Shown: in pieces, positions 37,016 through 49,500 of the stretch | Numbering within the stretch: the first letter of the stretch is position 1 | Layout: every line of letters begins with the position of its first letter | Origin: Erythrophleum ivorense | Taxonomy: Eukaryota; Streptophyta; Magnoliopsida; Fabales; Fabaceae | Length of the DNA: 64,000 nucleotides | Reading direction: 5' to 3' | Assembly (NCBI GenBank): GCA_026724425.1 | Contig: JAIUCV010000003.1 | Location: 65,277,088 to 65,341,087, forward strand | Notes under the pieces: model-generated | Seen by the model: only the letters and a program-made list of their open reading frames with translations | Told to the model about the DNA's origin: nothing | Databases searched by the model: none | Position numbers and translations under genes: made by a program

Positions 37016-40000
37016 ATGGGGACCAAGAATCTTAAGAAGAAAGGTGGAAGGAAGGGCAAGAGTTTCTCAACCAATCATGATCCTTTCTTTGGCAATGAAT
37101 CGAGAAAGCGACGGAAAGTTGATGACGAAGTTGATGACGGTGAGATAGAAAGCGACGAAGATGAAGATGGGTTCTTTGGCGGTAGTGACGATGGGGAAGA
37201 GGATGCTTATGGGGCTGAAATGCAACAAGAAACTGAGGGTGAAGCAAGGAAGAGAATTGCTGAGGATTATTTGAGAATGGTTCGAGATATTGCACGGAAA
37301 GAGAAGGAAGAGAGAGAAGAAGAAGAAGAAGAGAGTGATGAAGATAATGAAAAGGAAGGCGAAAACGACTCTCTCACAGCACAGAAGTTGATAAAGGAGC
37401 AGCAAGAAGAGAGCGGGCGGGTTCGGAGAGCATTTGCATCCAGGTGATGCTCTATATTATCAGAAAATGTTGCAGTATAGCAATTGCTTCTTGTTGAGGA
37501 TTGAATTCATCATATCTTGATTTCTGCATTTGAGAAGTTAAAAATGGTGTAGTAGATTCGTTTCGTTTTTTTTTCCCCCTCCTTTTCCTATCTTATTTCG
37601 TTAAGGCAATCTATTATATAAACATCCCTAGATTCCTGGACTTTTAAAAACTTTTTCTCTTGGGGAGGGGGTTTAAATATAAGTTCTTTGCCTACTGTTA
37701 CTGGTTATGGTATCTCCTTTTGTTGCTATAAATTTTAAGATTTATTGTTCTCAACCAGAGGTGGATTCAAAACATGGTAAAGAGAAATAGAAGCAGGCAT
37801 CTCGTGTTTGCAATTGCATTACAACCTTGGGACTTATTTCTATGATGCTTATAGTATATGATAAATTTAATATAGGGTGCAGCGACAAGGAACTAGTGGA
37901 GAATTCAGGCAGTTAGTTAAGCACCGACATTCTGTTACTGCTGTGGCCCTATCAGAGGATGACATGAAGGGATTTTCGGCTTCAAAGGATGGGGCCATTA
38001 TGCACTGGGATGTAAATATTGGGAAAAGTGAAAAGTATCAATGGCCTAGTGATGAAGTACTGAGGTCTCATGGGGTGAAAGATCCACAAAGTCGGGCTCA
38101 AAGGCACAGTAAACATGTATTAGCATTGGCTGTGAGCTCTGATGGTCGGTATTTGGCTACTGGAGGTCTCGACCGCCATGTTCATCTATGGGATACGCGT
38201 ATAAGAGAGCATGTTCAGGTAGCTCTTTGTTCTTTGTAGAGTATAATATGATCATTGTCTACTTGTCCTGGTTTAAACAAAATCAAGCAGCTGTTCAATT
38301 GTCTACAATTGGAGAAAAGTAACTGGCTTTCTAAAAAATATATAAATGTTTGGACAATAAATATAGCTCTTGGTGCAATGGGAATATTTATTTATTGTTT
38401 GTATGGCCCATTTAAATGGTCAAAAACCAAGGGAAATTTGTAATTTACTGCTTGTCTGGTGACATATGCTTTAAGCAAAATCCTATCTCACTCTAACCTA
38501 TAAAATGATATGTATTGCTCAATCAAAAACCTTAGACAATATATCATGAATTTTGTGTTGAGTGAATAAGGAGTCTTATTCGATGTACACAAGGTCTTGC
38601 ATGTTGATTGACAAAGCCAAACCTAGCCCAGCAATTTTAACTTAATTTGTCTCAATATTTTACCACAATACATTACATCATTGGCTTCTCTATAACAAAA
38701 GTTTTATGTTCTTGGGCTATTTAGTTGTTACTTGCTATCCTTTTCTCTCAATAATGTCTTTTACAGGCTTTTCCAGGTCATAGAGGCCCCATTTCATGTC
38801 TAACTTTTAGGCAAGGAACTTCAGACCTTTTTTCCGGTTCATTTGATCGAACAGTTAAAATATGGAATGCTGAAGACAGAACTTATATGAATACTTTGTT
38901 TGGCCACCAAAGTGAAGTATTGACTATTGATTGCTTACGAAGAGAAAGGGTTCTAACAGCTGGACGTGATCGTAGCATGCAGTTGTTTAAGGTAACCTGT
39001 TATTCTTTATGCATGTCTTGTTCACATTGCATATTGAACCTAAAAATATGTATTCAAAATTACCTTTGAGCTTTTACATGATTGCCCTGGAGACACTGTA
39101 CAATCCGTTTCTTTTTCATTGTTTGCTACTTTGATTCAAAGCCTCTATCCTGAAAAAGAAAAACAGAGACAACAAAGGACATAGAAGAGGTTTTATGACA
39201 TATTGAACGAGACATTTTCTTTGCATGTACAGTGTGATAATTTGGCAATGAACCAACTTTTATGTTACACGTTTCTTATTTTCTCCTACAATTTCTATTT
39301 TGCTTTCCATCTTTGCATATGGAAAAAATTATTTAGTGATTGAGGTGCAGTTTTCTGATTAGCTAAGGTGGGGCTTTATAGTGCCTTTTTTTCTATTTTT
39401 TTTAAATTGGGTTTTATATTCTTCTTTTCCTGCTGTATCATGTGCCTTAATTGTTTATTCTCTGGAATATAGGTTCATGAAGAGTCCCGTTTAGTTTTTC
39501 GTGCTCCTGCATCATCCTTAGAATCCTGTTGTTTTGTTAATAATGATGAATTCTTGTCTGGATCGGATGATGGAAGCATTGAGCTTTGGAGCGTAATGCG
39601 AAAGAAGCCTGTTTACATTGTGAGAAATGCTCATGCTGTACTGACTAAGAAGGTGGAATCTGAACCAAAGGATAATGGAAGAATCCCCAACGGTGACTTA
39701 GGTAGATCCTTTTTCTGTTCATATAATGTTCCTTGTAAGTCAATATCATTTAAAATATCTATGGTTCCGTCAATTCTTCCTTTAAATTGATTTATTGGAA
39801 GAATTTATTTTTAATGTGTCCATAAAAAAATTTCCCCTTTTTTTTTAGTGGAAAATGTTATATCACTTCCTTCATGGACCATGGTCCTGTGTTCGTGTAC
39901 GCTTTTAAAATGTTATCCATGATAGAGGATAGCACACAATATTTTATCCCTGGGCTTTACTACTTCAGCTGTTGTGAGTTGAATGTGAATTTTTTGTTGT

Positions 40001-41179
40001 TACATAGTCTTGATTTAGGATCTTAAGGTTATAGCATTATCTTCAATCTGCAGAAAATGGTCACCACAAACCTGAGAGCCATCATTGTTCATCGGCTTCT
40101 TCATGGGTTGGTGCAGTCACTGTTTGTAGGAACAGTGACCTTGCAGCATCTGGGGCTGGTAATGGTTCTGTTCGATTATGGGCGGTTGAAAGTGAGACAA
40201 AGGACATTAAACCTCTGTATGATGTACCATTGGTAAGCAAAAGGAATAGCAACAAAACACAGTTGCCTCTTTTTCCAATAGATTTTGTTTAGATGTTGAA
40301 TGTGACTTTTGTGAATTTAATGGTGAATATTTTGGCCACACACATGAACATTGTTAGAAGAATAAAGGATACAGCATATAGAAACCTACCTCTTCTCTGG
40401 ACTTACAAGTCCACACATGGAATTCTTATTTCTTAGATGATAAATTAAGTAGTGTTGATGAAATTGAATGTAATTTAAAAAAAATCTACCGTTCACCTAA
40501 TCAGATACATATTTGTGCTAACTTTGATATGCAATTGGAAAAACTGCCATGATTTTTATTTGGCACTTATTAAACCTTTTGCAACACAGGTTGGATTTGT
40601 GAATTCCTTAGCTTTTGCAAAATCAGCAGAATTCCTGGTTGCTGGAGTTGGCCAGGTGAAGTTTTGCTCAAATTGCTATATCCTGTTTATGTAATATGCT
40701 TTCTTGTTTGATAAGTGGTATACTTTTTTCTGAGATTGCTTGGAAGCCCTTGGTATGTTTGTTGGTCACAGCAAAGCTATCTGAGCTTTTCTTATTTTCA
40801 CTTAGCTTAGTGCTAAAAAGAAGCTATCTGACAAGCTACCAATAGTCTGCTTGAGCGAAGCTCCTCTTATGTTTAACTTACTGTAACTCTCGTAACTTGT
40901 TGGACTTACTGAATCCGATGTATTTGGGCCTGTAATATTAATCCCGTTAGTTTATCTCTATGGTAAATAGCTTCTTGCTGCTTTATTTTGTGCAGATCTC
41001 TTTATTTTCAGACTTCTAATATTCTTTGTGAATGTTGCACCTGTTACTAACTATACAATAATGGTTTACTCTTCTAAACAAGATCTCTCTCTTGCTTACA
41101 GGAACCTCGTCTGGGAAGGTGGGGACGTACCCCCGAAGCTCGAAATGGTATTTTAATTCATCCTCTAAAATTATCATAA
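37016..41179 (+). CDS. YAO: U3 snoRNP-associated WD40 protein (YAO/RRP9)
   Basis: Seven coding exons (37,016-37,443; 37,876-38,218; 38,767-38,991; 39,473-39,701; 40,054-40,232; 40,590-40,655; 41,102-41,179) join in frame to 515 residues, close to Arabidopsis YAO (504). RRP9/U3-55K proteins bind U3 snoRNA in the nucleolus and act in 18S rRNA processing; yao mutants arrest gametes and embryos. The N-terminal quarter is lysine-rich then strongly acidic, with a likely nuclear signal SRKRRKV near residues 30-36, an EREEEEEESDEDNE stretch and a basic RVRRAF segment. WD40 blades follow: HSVTAVALSEDD...MHWDV, HVLALAVSSDG...VHLWDT, GPISCLTFRQG...VKIWNA, SEVLTIDCLRR...MQLFK, ...IELWSV, WVGAVTVCRN...VRLWAV, and a last blade over FVNSLAFAKSAEFLVAGVGQ. 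The C-terminus RLGRWGRTPEARNGILIHPL is diagnostic. It is convergent with the phosphatase-subunit gene downstream. Confidence 0.95.
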
Positions 41180-43580
41180 GGCAATGAGGACTATAGTCTG
41201 TACCTCTTTCAATTTTGACTTCTAAAGAAATGCAACATTAAGTTCAATGAAATGTCGGTGATACTAATTATACGTGTTGATTATTTGCATTTTTTTCCTT
41301 CACCATACTCATCATCTTGTAGCTTGTTTTGCTTAGCTATGGAGAAGGGCAAAAGCAACTTATTTCTTTTTTTTCTTTAATTAATTATTATTATTACTTA
41401 ATTGTATTTGGCCAATGCATAAAGTTACTTTTGAGTGATAGTAGCATTTATATTTTTCCTGCGGGAGAGGAACATAAAATTGGAGCTTTAAGTTAAAGTA
41501 GAAGTAAAATTAATTTTTTTAATAATAGTCTTTAATTAAAACTGAAAAATAACAAGATTATACAGTCGTAATCAAGTCTTGTAATTCTAGCATTTAGTAA
41601 AATATTATTATAAATTGTAAAATATTTGATTGAGTTATAATATAATTAAAATTTGGCTATAAAGTTCTATATTTATTTTGATTAAATAATTTTATATATT
41701 TGTGATTATATTCTTTAGACATAAATACATTAATCATATTAAATATTTATTTATTTTTTAATCTTAACAATATTTACAGAGTTGTTTGAAATATGCTTTA
41801 AAATAATTAACCAGTAAAATGTATTTTTTTAGAAGTTATTTACCTACTAGTGACACTGATGAAAAAAAAAAGGCCAAATACTAACAACCTTTGTAATTGC
41901 GTTTTCTTTGAAGTTATAAAATAAAATAAAAACAATGAAAAAATAAAAAGCAACTTTGGGTCTGTTTCAGTTCCTCTTTGAGATTTTTTAGGGTTGATTA
42001 GTACATGGTTGAAAGCCTAAAAACAAATGTTTAACAATCCAACTGAAACCCTGCCCATGAGTTACAAATATACACATCTATGATGACAATTTTCTCCAAA
42101 GCAATGCTATTCAAACAAGAACGAACTAAGTAATGCGGTCACTTCAACGAAACATAATGATGTAAATACACAATGGCTATACAGTGTGGTGTTATGAATC
42201 CACATCAGATAAATTTGGGATAGGTTTGAGGCATATAAATGAATGTGTTATACATCCCACTAAATTGGCCTTTTTAAGAGGAGGATAATAGTTCTTTGAT
42301 AAGTGATGTTAAAGCTGACCCCACAATCGATGTCAAGATAGATGATATTTGACTCTACTGTAGATATAATAATAGTCCATTCGTGATAAAAACATCACAA
42401 ATTAAGTGGGTAAATATGTTACAAACTTATATCAGTTAGAACTTCATGCGAGTTTGAGACATACAAGTGGATGTATTACATACTTGATTAAGTTGACCTT
42501 AAAGCTGATGCAGCATAATAAAGTACCAATTTAGTTTCTCTGCTGGTGGAAAAAAAATTACTTTGTTCAATGAATATTTGGATTGCTTAAATTTAAATTA
42601 GATAATCTAAATTTTAATCTTTATTCTTGGTCATTGTTTTTTTTTCAATTTATAATTAGAAAATTATTTTTATTTTGTATTTTGTTTTATTTGAAATAAA
42701 AATTTTCAAAATATTTTTTTAAAAATTTAGATCATCAAAATTAAATTTAGACAATTCAAATATTTCTGGAGAAAAGAAACGCATGACCAAGTGCTTAAGA
42801 GCAGAGAAACTGAATTCGGTAAGGTACAAATTTTACTCACTAAATTTTGAATCTTGCGAACAAATTCCGCTCCAGTAGTCAGACCCGAGAGACGCATTTG
42901 ATGCTGTCAAGTGTACTTTTTTTGTGCTACCGCAGTGAAACTCTAAATTGATCCGCGGGGGGGAGGGGGGAGGGGGGAGGGGGGGAGGGGAAAGAAAGGA
43001 TAAAAAAAAAACTTGCAATTACATTTCGGAACCGTAGGTGTTGTCAGAAATCTTATTCCTCCAAGAACTCAATTACAGACTCCCCAAGTCACATCTAGAT
43101 TGGGTGCTACGGATTCCAGTGACCTGAACTTGATTCACATGATCTGAGTAAGATACTTCACTTTTCAACAAAATCAGACCCCTTAAATGAGTTTATGAAA
43201 CATGTCAGCCAAGGAACTCATTTTCACAGCTGAACACTGTTTAGAACATATTTATATCAACAGTTAACTTGAAAAGGTGAAAATTCAGTAGCACCTAATT
43301 GGACATGCTAAATATTGATATAAACACGTGAAAAATTCAGTAGCACCTAACAGCATGAGTTAAAAAAACCCATGAAACACCGAAGTTCATGCTTCAAAGG
43401 AAGCGCGAGCCTCAATTCGCAGGTGGGTTTAAAGAATTGATATTCTTGTTGAGAAACACCGCTCCATAGATGTGCTGAGAGGTTCTAAATATTGTTGCCT
43501 AGCCAAACTCCATATTCCATCTTCCCACCTTTGTTAATGTTGCAGAGTTAGCCCCCCAAGCTGATTCACAAGAATTTACA
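41180..43580. other. Spacer between convergent genes with diverged repeats
   Basis: The outer parts hold the 3' UTRs of YAO (left) and the phosphatase subunit (right). Two diverged direct copies occur: a block beginning GTTTGAGGCATATAAATGAA (about 42,223-42,280) and one beginning GTTTGAGACATACAAGTGGA (about 42,452-42,510), both continuing to TT(G)ACCTT-type sequence. They look like repeat-element remnants. No gene is supported. Confidence 0.5.
42956..42992 (+). repeat. G-rich tract, G-quadruplex candidate
   Basis: Five runs of four to seven G separated by single A residues. This satisfies the common G4 pattern (four runs of at least three G with short loops) several times over. It lies in the spacer between two convergent genes, about 0.6 kb beyond the 3' end of the minus-strand gene. 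Confidence 0.85.
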
Positions 43581-46500
43581 TTAGCAATTCGATTTTTCAA
43601 CTCCTTTGTCATCTGTAGTATCCTTGTTACTGCCTGCCTCAACTCCAGTTAATTCCACATCCTTAGGAGCGGATGAACTGTCAGTTCCACTTTCTGTTTC
43701 TGCTGGCTGGGAGATTTCCGCACTTGAATTCTCATTGAGCGATGCTAATGGTTCAGAAGGCACCTGTTTATCCATTGTCGATGTAACACTGGTCGATGGA
43801 GGTGGTTCAGCTGTATCAGAATCATTATTGCTTGATTGCTCCTTGAGTTTTCCATTAGGAAGAACATCATCAGAGTCATTGGCATCTGAAGATTCTCTCC
43901 ATTCCACCCATTCAAGCGGTTTGTCAGTTTCACCATGTTCTGATTTTGGTCCTGGTTCTGGAGAAGATGTTGCAGTGTCAACCAAATCCTCATCATCACC
44001 AACAATAACATTATCATCTCCACTGCCACTGATAACACCAGTCTCCTCAGCATTAGGTGAGGGAGAAGCAACGGAACCAGTTGATCGTTCATTGGCAACT
44101 CCATCATCCTCAAAAGCAAACCAGTTGGAATTTGTAAAGAGAGACCCGCTGCACATGCCAGGAAAAGTTTTGAGGCATATATAAAAAGAAAATGAAAAAT
44201 CCCTCGTTTCATTACAGAAACGAGTAACACCTTCCTGTAAATTATACCATATCATTTTAATTCTATGGTCCAAAAATGATCTAGGAAAGATCGGTGAAGG
44301 CCTGCCACTAACCTTTCATGGTCATCTCCCAACCGCAAAGAAGATATAACTACTTCAGCAGATTCATCATCAAAATAGACATCCTACAAAATAAATATAT
44401 TAGATGCTTTATATTATGATAATGAATTGAAACTGCCAAAAAAAACATATATTAGTTTTAATTATCAACTATGACTGTTGATAATTGAATTCTGATGAAA
44501 CAGGAAGACAGGTGGAGCAGTCTCGTTGCTTGACTTCCACTCACTAAACCTCATAAGACTTCTTTTCTTCTTTGATACAAATGAAATAATCACAGATGAA
44601 GTTGATAAAAGAACATTCAATTTCTTCAAATTATGATCCAAGGCTATAGACAACACAGTTGTTGAGAGTAATCGTAGTAACTAACAAGGAGTAATATTGT
44701 GTGTTTTTTTTTTGGGGGGGGGGGGGGGGGGGAGGGGATTTTACCCTGCAACATATACACCCTGGGCCTGTTGCAAGTTCATTACAAAAAGATCTGAAAT
44801 GTGGTGCAGGGGTCCAAAAAAACCCCCCCTTGAAGTAGCACATTCACAATATATATATATATATATATAATCCCCCTTGCAGCAGCTGCTAGAAAGTAAG
44901 GGATCTAATCTAAGTATAATATAAAATAAAGAAATCAATATAAATTCCATTGTTCTCTTCTATGCTTGATTTTAAACATTGAACCAAGATATAATCTCAA
45001 GATTTCCTTCTCATAAATGGAAATGCTGATTCTATACATCATCATTTCTTTCCTAGGTTATCTTCTTCCTTGATTACATGCTCCAATTAGGACTTCTATT
45101 CTAACTTTCATATGGATCTGGACTATCCATTATGGTTAACATAACAGTTAATTTACTCAAGGTACACAAATTACAGGAATGTGGTTTGGAAGGGCAGTTA
45201 ATCAACAAAAATTATTAAAAAAAATACAAACCAGCAGGATAAAAAAACTTCTGGTTGGTTAAGCATGGGAAAAAGAAAGGGAAAGTGAAAATTTTAAGTA
45301 ATGTCTATTATGCCCTTGTAATCATTATTCAAAGGTATCTATTTCTTTTTATAATTTTTTAAAAATAAAGGTACAAGAGTTATTTCTCATCTACAACATT
45401 ATTTCCTTCCCATTCTTAATCTTTTGCATATCAAACGGGCCAGTCTCCTAAATGAGGAAATAGAGTACTGTGTTGGAACATTCATATTCATAATAGTACA
45501 ATATCCTCTTCGAAAGTTAGACAGGTGCCAAAAAGAATAGGTCTTGGATGAAAAAACAAGATATGAAGCCTCTGGAAAGTTTCATATCCATGCCACTGTA
45601 ATTTATGCATAATGCAGTAATCAGTTGATTTGATCCTACCCAAACGAAAAGAAAAAATACAGGCAACTAAATTGGATGCAAACAAATTACTCTTTCCAAT
45701 TAACCAAATTTGATCACATAGTTTATCCCAATGTCAACTTAATCAACTACCCATACATTTTATTAGCCCAACACTGAGACTCCATCCTGACATTCAGTAG
45801 GAATAGGGAAGTAAAACTATACCTCATCATCTCGTTCAAGAGAGCCATGAGCCTAAAACACAAGTAAGTAGGTCAGAATCATGAAATAATAACTAATCAT
45901 AATATAAAATGACAAAATCAGGATAAGTAGTAACATTAAACCAATAGCAAATAATCAAATAGGACCTAAATCAGGGAGTTACCACAACCTAGAAATGGTA
46001 TTATAAATTTATCTGTCTAATAAAATATACAATGATGCCTACAGTCAAGGCATGACAAATGTAAAAAAGACTTAAGAAAAAAAGAAAAAAGGTGGTCACA
46101 CTCACCCCTGAAGTGACAAGTGCACAAAGCACAAATTGGCTGTCTGTTGGACAAAATTTTAGTTGAAACATTAAATATTTGGCATTGTCAAAGACCGCTT
46201 AAACCCATAGCAACTTGTTAAGTGAAGGCTCTAATACCCACCCTTACACAAGCCCATAGGGCTAGAGTGGACAAAGCAGAAACCCACTTTACCTTTCTTT
46301 AATACAATTTTTACTTAGGAGAATTTGGGGGGAGGGGGGGAGAGAATGATAACTCCTGACTACTTTATCATAAAAGCTTTTATATCATGTCAAAGGCCAT
46401 TTCAACTCAGAAGCATAAACGATTAAGTGAATGCTCTAAGAGGCATAATACTAGCAGGTGGAGACGTAAAATTGAGTACAGCTAGTATCAAACAATTGCA

Positions 46501-49500
46501 GGCAAGCAACAGAATTTCTATAAAAAGAACCTTCAGTATTCGCAAATTCCCAAAACACAAGCACAACTGTGTTTTGGCTCGGTTGTGACTTGTTTAGGAT
46601 TGCGAGGCTGCATTATCATTTTCTGGTAGAGTTGTTGGCAGTCTTGGCTACCCAATAGAAAATATTTCAGAAATTATTTGAGTCCTTCTTGAACCAGGAA
46701 CTGAGCCATTTCGTTTTTGAGTTAAATCTTTTAACTGGGATTACAGTAAATAACAATTTTTAAAATACCAGAGAAGCTACATCAAATGTTATAAGTCAGT
46801 CAACCTGCAATCATTTTCTATGCTCACCACATAGGACTTCCATAGTTAAGTGCTACCAAGTCTTAAGCTCTGGTCAAATGGTGGGTTCAAACATTGCTTA
46901 TCTATGTTGTAGACTATGATACTCCATAATATGCATCTTTGTATTTAACTTGTCTATTTCTGGCCATTGTGGAGAAAACTACTTTACAGTCTTTGTGACA
47001 TCCCTTGCTGAATTGTAGAGCAACAAGAAAACAGTCAGTGCCAGTCAAATTTAAGTTGGTAAAAGGAACCCTCCATGGGAAATAAATGGAATTCTCCAGA
47101 TGATTCAGTTCCTACATTCAAATCTATCAAGGACTATGATCTAACTCCACCGTACACATCAATATCATAACTAGTTAAAATGGAACAACAAAATAAATGC
47201 AGATACAGCAGCAGATAGACATGTGCTCCCTGAAAATGACAGTACCTCTTCGATTTCTTCATTATTATAAATGCCATAACGGAAGGCCTGACTTAAGTTA
47301 TTTGCTAAGGCCGCAACATCATAGTCCCGATCCTGATAGTCATCCTCATCACTATCCCTAGTCCTGTCATGCAGTGATGTTGGTCTCCTGCAATAATCAA
47401 TTAGCATAATTAGAAGTGTCTCTCAAAGCCAGAAGACAGAGAGAAAGTAACACATAAAAAGGGAAACGCCCTAAAATTAGACATCAGCCAGAATGTAGAC
47501 ATACAGATCTCATTGAAAGCATAATAAATTGAAACTCAAGAAATTATTTGAGGAACTAATAAGATAATACGACAGTTGAAAAAGAAAACATACCCACAAG
47601 CCCATTGATAGACATTTTCTACAGAATTTCGCTTTGTTAGAACATTCATATACCAATCTGTCCATTCACTATTTTCCTGTCAATACCAAACATTTTGAAA
47701 ATAAGTTAAATGATTATGTTGTTACCTTTCAACATTTAATTTGGCTTAACTACCGCAGAAACAGGAGGCAATCACTTGCTGGAGAGAAAAGGCAGCAAAT
47801 CAAAAGACACTAAATGGTAGAGTAATACGAGCTCAGTCAATCAGAAATTCTCCAAATAAAAATAGCAAGAGACATAGTAACATACCTGCAGATGTGCGTG
47901 AATCTCACTGTTGCCCTTTGCTACCTGGACGAGTTTGTTAGATATACGGGTTACGTGCCCAATACATCCTACCCTGGGTGGTGGTTTACCCTCAGTAAGT
48001 TTTGTTGGCTGCAGGAAAATTAAGATATTTAGTTCTCCAGAAAGACAGATCCAATAGCATTAAAAACTTCCAGAGAAAACGAATACCAATCCATTCATAA
48101 GGATATAACATCTAGAAAAAACAGATCATGTACCTTGTTTGTATCAGCTTCCAACGTGAAATGCTTCTCTGCTTGAATTATTTTCCCAACAATATCACAC
48201 TCACAAAGAAGATGTTCAATAAGAGAAGAATTCTTGCTCTCCAAACATGATATTATTATGCTTTCTACATGGTGATGCAGAAAGTTATTGTATGGGTACC
48301 TACAACATTTAAACAGTGCATTATGGCAGAGGATCAACTGGCAATGGCAAGATAACAGAGTTGCTAAACTTACGCAAAGAACAAGTCAAGAATTCTTTGT
48401 ACTGCTTCAAGATGAATCAATTTCTTCTCAGCGGTTTCACTACCAACACTTAGTAAGACCGATATAAACTCTACAATCTGAACAAGCATGAGTATTACTA
48501 TCAAGGCAAAGTTGTAACTAATTTTGTTTGAAAAAATTAAGAGAAAGAAGAGTAGTACAAAGGAGGGTAACAACTAGCAATGAAAAAAAGTATACAAAGC
48601 AAGAGAGAGACACAGCAATAGATCAAAAGATCCCTCCAATCCCTCTGTAAGTCTAATAGAGAAATTCCCTACGACAAAGCCATGAGCTGAAACCCATAAA
48701 GAAGCCAAAAAGACCACTCTTTTTCATAAAAAGTATGAAGGAAGAAACCTTTAATTAAAAAATCTGGCAAAACTTTAAATTTTCAACATCATCTGGACAC
48801 AAAATAATGTAATTGCTAAGGTAAGTAGCTATTAAAGTAACAACTAACAAATGTTCAAAACTCAACTACCAACAGGGAACCACCAATATAGCACTTTTTT
48901 AAGTTGTACTTGTACCCATATCTGCAACGTAAGGGACACATTCTAGAACCCTGCAATAATTCCAAGTAACCAGTATACCTTTAATCGATGTTTCCCAAGA
49001 GGTGGCTGTAACTTGCCATAAGTAGTTACCAAGAAACTTTCTGCAGAAGAAATGTCTAAAAGCTTGAGTAAGTCACCTGCAGCATAAGAGCCTTATCAGC
49101 ATGTTTTATTTTGTACATACAAACTGTCATGAAAAAATTCAGAACCCAAAGAAGAATGCATTATTACATGACATATGATATTGTTTTGAATTTAAAAATA
49201 GAGTATACAAGAGATGTGATATAGTCATGCATTCAAAAATTGTAAGCAATTCTCTTTTCTTTTTTTCATCTTCAAATTAAAGAAGAATATATTATTACAA
49301 AGGAAAGCAAGTACATCTTGGTGGAGAATAACGAATCCTCCAAAAAGCAAAAAATGAAAGAAAAATACTGGGCCAAAGTGGCTCAACAAAACAATAAACA
49401 TGTCCTATCTATTTGCATATTATTCAGAAACTTATTGATTATTCAACGGTAAGTCTAACAAATTACGTGGGAGAGTCAAAAGGACAAAGGATAATTTGAG

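Noticed and set aside
37032..37405. Two minus-strand open frames opposite YAO exon 1
   Set aside because: They are shadows caused by the GAA/GAT-rich acidic exon; the + frame matches YAO/RRP9.
43606..44184. 192-codon + strand open frame
   Set aside because: It is the antisense shadow of the Ser-rich, acidic last exon of the PP6 subunit gene; the minus frame has the family signature FTNSNWFAF and proper splice sites.
44149..44273. N-terminal extension of the minus-strand open frame at 43,581-44,273
   Set aside because: This part lies beyond the splice acceptor at 44,149-44,150 and is intronic; the true upstream coding exon is 44,313-44,383.
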